Shown here in pieces: positions 58,757-64,000 of a stretch of DNA of 64,000 nt. The notes under the pieces are model-generated. The model was not told the origin of the DNA. It saw nothing but the letters and a program-made list of their open reading frames with translations, and did no database searches. How positions within the stretch are numbered: the first letter of the stretch is position 1; each line of letters starts with the position of its first letter. Origin of the DNA: Podocnemis expansa (Eukaryota; Chordata; Testudines; Podocnemididae); contig ML682116.1 of NCBI GenBank assembly GCA_007922195.1, forward strand, positions 1,012,433 through 1,076,432, written 5' to 3'. Made by a program: the position numbers and the translations under genes.

Positions 58757-61700
58757 ATATTGTTAATAAACTGTTTTCAGAGTTCTCTATCTAGAAGTAC
58801 ATACTAAAATCGGTAATGATCACAGAAAGGTTATTAAAAATGAAAAAAGGGACTCCTATTGGTCACATATTGAATATTTGTCCTCCAATTGGGCCATAGA
58901 GTCTGGGGATTTGAAGTCTGTTGGCCTTTGCATAGCTGCTATTTGATTATATTTAAATAATTCCTGTCATTGGCCCCAAATGATGGGCCATCATTTCTAT
59001 TTACAGAGTTTCTTCCGAGAGTATAAGGCTACCACCCTTTAACACTTCTATTTAAAAAGAGATCAGGCTTCCAAACCAGAAAGACTTCAGAGAGACAGCA
59101 GGCAGCTTTCAAACCACTGGTATAGTGGCATTATAGCATTTAAATACATGTGTGACAAAGTCACTGAAAATGCCAAAGCACAAAAGCAGAATGCAATCAG
59201 TGACAGAGACCCAGAACAAATAACTAAAAAATGTTAAGGCAGGAAAACAAAAATGTTGCAGGATTCATTCCTTCTGAGTGCATAACTTTAAATAATCTCA
59301 ATTTCACAACTCTTTATTTCTAATGTAAAAAACATTTCAGCAATATGCTTTTGGAGTCACCAAATGTGTGTGCATGCAAAGCAGACAATGTTGGGTATAA
59401 ATTAACTGACATCCTCAAAATGAAGACTGTTTGAGAGGTATGGTCTGACTTGCAAAGTCCGATGAATTATTGTGCAACAATTAATTCATTTTTAAAGTAG
59501 TGGTGCCCATTAAAAGTAGAAAGCATTATAAATATAATAAGAGAATTCAGGAGATTTCCATCCTGGATTCCTGTACAAAATACCAGGAAGCTAAGGAGAC
59601 AACAGAGACTCTTAGGCCAATAGTAAGATGATAAAGATAAGACTTGAAATTACTGCACTAATAAGGTAAATTGTGAGGCAGCTGATAAAGTAAATACAAC
59701 CATAAGAATTGTTAGTTGTTTTGAACCATTGCACTAGAACAGCATAGTAAGTTTTTATAAAGGCTGCTTGGAGATAACATGACTACTATCCCATCTCACC
59801 TCCAGGCCACTGCACTTGGAATAGGATACTCTCCTAGTGTCTTTCATTGCTTTAAAAATATATCTAGAAAGATCCAAGGGTCAGACAGCTGAAACCATTT
59901 AAGGAACCCTGAGAAGTGTTCTCTTGAGATAGTACGTTGACCTTGTTACATTTAAGTTAAACAGTCAAGAAAATCTACATGCACTTCATGAGCAGTGTCA
60001 GAATTATGACAACATAGGAATTTATCCATTAGTTTTGACCTCCTCTCAAATAGAGAAATTGAAGAGCTGGGATATTTTTACTGAAATCTCTTCCTCATTG
60101 ACTATTACACATGGGTTTTACATGAATTTGTTGAGGGAAGATTAAGGCTCTACATGCATGACGTTAAACACACAAATATTTGCAAGATTGGGAGTTTACA
60201 CAGCAACAGCAATGCTGTACTTCAATTTCAAACTACCACTTAAAAAAAAAAATCAATGCTTCTGTGATTCCCAGAGCTCTGCAATCAACCAATACCAGCA
60301 AGACTTTTTTAAAGACCATGTTGTCCCTTCCTCCCAGTTCTGTTCAGGATGGTGGCATAATTAGCTCCTGGTACACGCAACAGTTAAGCAGCCTTCTGTA
60401 CAAGAGTCCCTCTGTGTCCTGACCCAAAACTAAAAAAAAACATGATGAATTTGACTCTCAAATTACTGTGGACAATTGGAATGTTATCTGGCACAACATG
60501 AAACTAACCCCCTACCTGCAACCTCATTCAGACAAAATCCTGCCTAAAGGAGGGGGAAGGAGTATATGCTCTAGTGGCATGAGCACTTGAGAGCAAAGGA
60601 ACTTCTACAGTCTAATGAAGTCTCTGATTCTGGCCTCTATAAAGTGGAGATAACAAATACATTCCTACTTCACTACGAAGGCAGGAGGTGGGGTGGTGGG
60701 TGGAATGCTGGTGGTGTGTATTTGTAAAGACCTCAAAAAGTACTAAAATTGGAACTGGTCACAAACATTTGAGAACCTGTGCTCTACCCTGGGTCCTCAA
60801 CTCCAGTCTCCCCTGTATGGTCATCAGCCTACGAGTTGGCCTTCTCTCAGGATCTCCTATATAAGTCATCTGTACCCTATACCGCCTGCTTACATGAAGG
60901 TCAGTCCCAGGCTGCAGACATTGTCCAGAAGCCTTTCCAATCAACTGAGCTCTCTCAGCCTTTTCTACAAACCCTCCCACATTTTCATTCTCACATTCTG
61001 GGACCAATCATTAGCCAAGAATACTTTGATCTCTAGCTGATCATCACAGGCAAAACTGAGCTTGATGCCCCTTAAAGGGCAAACCAGCCTGTGACACTAC
61101 AGTTGACTTCAAGGGGAACAGAATGAAGCAAAGCTCAACTTGTTTGAAAATCCCACTATTAATGCATACCATGTTCACTGTGCCTGTATTGCCTCACTGC
61201 AAAATCCTTTTTCTGTCACATGCCACACTTCCTGCTCTGAGACAACTGGAATGGACTGTTTGTTACAATCAGAGGGATTAACTCAATGAAGCACGGGGGA
61301 CTTTCACTGGTTGGGGCAGCAATGCCCTACAAGGAAAGACACCTTTTTTGGTTTGGAGGGTAGGGGAAGTGAGACAGGATCAAGGATGAGTGACAGAGAA
61401 ACAAGGAGAACAAAGACTTAACCCTTCCCCCCAACAAACCTGGTGACCCTGTATGATTCAAGCAATGGAAAGTAATTTTCCCACAACTCAGGAGTACTCA
61501 TATTAAAACATCAGCTTTAATTACTATCCTCATTATTTTCCTGGGTTGCATGATTTTTAATCTTGTTTGCAAATCCAGAGGCCTTGCATACCTGTCATAT
61601 CCTAGGGAGATCTCTTCTATGGTCCTGACCAGGATTCTGGAACAATCAGTGTAGAGGCTGCACATAAAGTCTCCACTGCGAGTGGAGACATTCCAGATGA

Positions 61701-63189
61701 ATGTAAGGAAAAAGCTTTTGGTAGACTAAAGGTTAAGAACATTTGTATTGTGTTTGGTTGCCAGCAGCTACTAGACTTTACCATAAAAGTGAACAAAATC
61801 AAAATGCTTGCTTGAGCCTTCTCTAGCATACCAGGACAAAACATGAATTTCCTAAATTGAGATCATGTGCAAAAAGAGATTCAACAGCAGATGACAGAAC
61901 TAACAAAATACCAAAGTAACTAAAAACCCACTAGCGCAATTCTGACTGACCTTTTAAAACAGAAAAGGAGAGGTACAGTGTAGCCAGAAAGGGAATGCAG
62001 GATTGAAAGGGGACTAATAAAACAGTTTAAAACATTTGGTGAAAATTAGAGATAGGCCTTAACCAAAATGCATGATACAAATACCCCCAAATTTTGGCAG
62101 ACATTCAAAACCTTGAATGGGATCTGAATTCCATGAGCATGCTTTTTATAATAGGCCTGGAGCCAAACGCTGGATCCAAAATTGTGAGAGTTTGAAAATA
62201 TCCCTGGATCCATGTTCTGCATCATCAGCACTTATCAGCTGAAAATCTCACTTTAAGACATTAATTGAAAGGCAACTGTACTAACCAGATGTCTGTTTTC
62301 AGCAGTTCAATCTCCAAAACAGTTCTAGTTTACGTTTGTCTAGTGGAAGTAGCGGGAGTTTTGACCTGTGCATAACCCGGCAAACTCTTACGTCTTTGTA
62401 CAACATACAGAAGCAGGTTTTATTGAAAGCTTCTCCTTCCAACACTTCAGTCCCTCCTACACAGTTCAAGTAACTTGTTAACTTACATATCCAGCCTGAA
62501 ACAGTCCCTCTGGCTTCATAATACAGTCTTTCAAATGAAGAAAACGTACATAAAAATGGATACAGCAGTCCCCAGTTCACTTACTCAACTTCACACTGTC
62601 TGCTGGCACAAGGACCCTTGGAAGTAAGCTCCGTTTCCTGTGGCAGTTTCCAGCGCTGGACAGATGTTAGCCACTTACTGTGTGCTCACACAAGCTACCT
62701 TTGCTCCCCATAAGACCAACTAACTGTACCAGAGTATTTACAGCACATTCCCCACTCCCTGGCAACCTCTCTGTTCATCACCCCCAGGGAATATCACTTT
62801 GGAATCCATTTGCTTGCAATGTGTCTCTATCAGAATCCCACTTCCACTTACTCTTAATAGTGACATGCAAATAAAATACACATTTAAAAAACACAAAGCT
62901 GTACTGTTTGCCTCAAAAATCTATCATAAGAGTAATTGAGAAAGTCCCTTAGCATTTTGAGGGCCAGATTCTGCCCTGAATTACATCTTTGTGAAGAACC
63001 ACTCTACAAGTAAATTTAGTAGATGATTGCCATTTTCAGCTGACACTTCCAGCATGTTCTCACATAGTGACATTGGCTTAAAATGACTGTGGGTTCTGGA
63101 GTAGTATATATACACTTGGGGCAGTACTATTAATAATTTCCAACTAATATTGAACAGGTCTCTGATAAAAAGCTACGTTAGGTATAATT
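58757..63189. other. non-coding stretch, nothing firm
   Basis: The beginning (58850-59030) has several CCAAT-like boxes and a TATA-like AGTATAAGG, with no recognised gene behind it. CCCCTTAAAGGGCAAACCAG with GTGACAC (61068-61097) resembles a common turtle repeat end. TCTATAAAGTGGAGATAACA (60637) is a weak MIR-like scrap. GGGCCAGATTCTGCCCTGAA (62962) is another old repeat motif. Frames are at most 93 codons and look random. Confidence 0.45.
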
Positions 63190-63197
63190 GGCTAGTG

Positions 63198-63360
63198 CAG
63201 TGGTTCTCATCCACTCCTGTGTCACCACACAGAGGTAAGTGTCTCACAGAGGGCCAGAGAAATGGCTGGATTTGGCCTGAAGGAAGTGGTCTAATGTGCC
63301 CTCAGGAGTTGCAATATGCTGCCAAGCGTGTCACAACCCACTGAAGGGTGATAACCACTG
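63198..63360. mobile_element. hAT MITE (CAGTGGTTCTCA family), 163 bp
   Basis: The ends CAGTGGTTCTCATCC (63198-63212) and GGGTGATAACCACTG (63346-63360) pair at 13 of 15. Flanks GGCTAGTG (63190-63197) and GGCTAACG (63361-63368) match at 6 of 8, consistent with an old 8-bp hAT duplication. CAGTGGTTCTCA is a well-known hAT terminus. Confidence 0.8.
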
Positions 63361-63368
63361 GGCTAACG

Positions 63369-64000
63369 GATAAAAACATATGTATACTGCTTCCCCCTAC
63401 TGAATGGAATTACTATTGCTCACATATGCATCAGACATCCTATGTAGCTAGCAGCTAAGAGAGAGAGAGAGAGTAATTTGATTCTAGTGGTAGGGGCCTA
63501 CTCTTTTGGAGCAATATGATCAGAATTCAATCCCCTTTTATTCAGAATGGTATAACAATCTAGCCCGAGAGGTCTTTGGTTTGTTACAATAATAAGTTGT
63601 ACATTTTGCAAAATGTTATTTTTACATGCTATAGTAGACCAAGTATTTAAAATGTTGCAGCTCCATTTTCTCATACGTCTAGAAACAAAAAGAAGAACTC
63701 CCTTACCCTTTCTAGAGAGAGATGGGTCAAATTCACCTATGGTGTGATTTCATTTCAGGAGGAATCTGAACCTTTAGCCTTTTAGTAGTCAGAGACAGAG
63801 TATAGCACACCCATTTTCAGCAGCCAAGAAGAGAGCTTCTCTGCAGCAAGGGGAGACGTCAAATAGCCTCTGTCATAGGGTGTTCAATAAATCAGAGGAC
63901 AGACCTGGGGCCTTCAGCATAGGAACAGATGGAAAGAATAGGACCTGAGGATTGCAGCAAAGGAGCCTAATACATATTACCTAATCTTTTAAATGTTCCC
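63369..64000. other. non-coding end of window
   Basis: It contains an (AG)n run at about 63458-63473. Nothing else is recognised up to the window edge. Confidence 0.5.

Overview
This window looks like AT-rich intergenic or intronic DNA from an amniote, most likely a cryptodiran (hidden-necked) turtle. The clues are the repeats: CR1 LINE fragments, tRNA-derived SINEs of the turtle Cry/Pol III type, Penelope-like retroelement (PLE) pieces with the tail GAGTCCTGTGGCAC...AAGACTAACAGATTTATT, hAT miniature transposons and old MIR/CORE-SINE pieces. The species call is inferred from recalled repeat families, not from a database search. I see no convincing host protein-coding gene, rRNA or tRNA gene, and no CRISPR. 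Almost every open frame is under 125 codons and falls in a repeat or in random sequence. One short candidate terminal exon (48689-48898) is listed at low confidence.

Layout. 1-1.8 kb: featureless. 1.8-3 kb: a head-to-head pair of PLE terminal repeats, then two palindromic miniature elements. 3-10 kb: quiet, with an AG microsatellite and a SINE remnant. 10-11 kb: a MITE end and a decayed CR1 ORF2 C-terminus (minus strand). 13.1-13.65 kb: two SINEs on opposite strands. 14-20 kb: quiet, one TA/CA microsatellite. 20.26-21.77 kb: a complete hAT-type element with a perfect 8-bp target duplication. 22.4-23 kb: a second PLE fold-back pair plus a decayed PLE end. 23.4-26.9 kb: CR1 3' ends, SINEs, a MIR and a multi-level palindromic MITE. 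27.52-30.25 kb: a second hAT-type element of the same family, also with a perfect 8-bp duplication; it contains a PLE fragment and a nested GC-rich hAT-like MITE. 31.1-31.9 kb: MIRs and a small hAT MITE with a target duplication. 33.7-33.9 kb: microsatellite plus a PLE end. 36.1-37.4 kb: a longer PLE copy with RT and GIY-YIG remnants and a hammerhead-like motif. 40.7-46 kb: two colinear diverged copies of a ~1.6 kb segment around a CR1 3' end. 49.7 kb: MIR. 52.4-55.1 kb: a second PLE family (GIY-YIG remnant, inverted terminal repeats, fold-back copy) and small hairpin MITEs. 56.8 kb: PLE end. 58.1-58.8 kb: a large palindromic element. 63.2 kb: another hAT MITE with a target duplication.

The most interesting signals are (i) PLE terminal repeats that occur as head-to-head inverted pairs at four places and from two families, (ii) a hammerhead-ribozyme-like core in these repeats whose cleavage-site bases seem consistently changed, and (iii) two full-length hAT-type elements of one family with intact target duplications, one of them hosting a nested hAT MITE.
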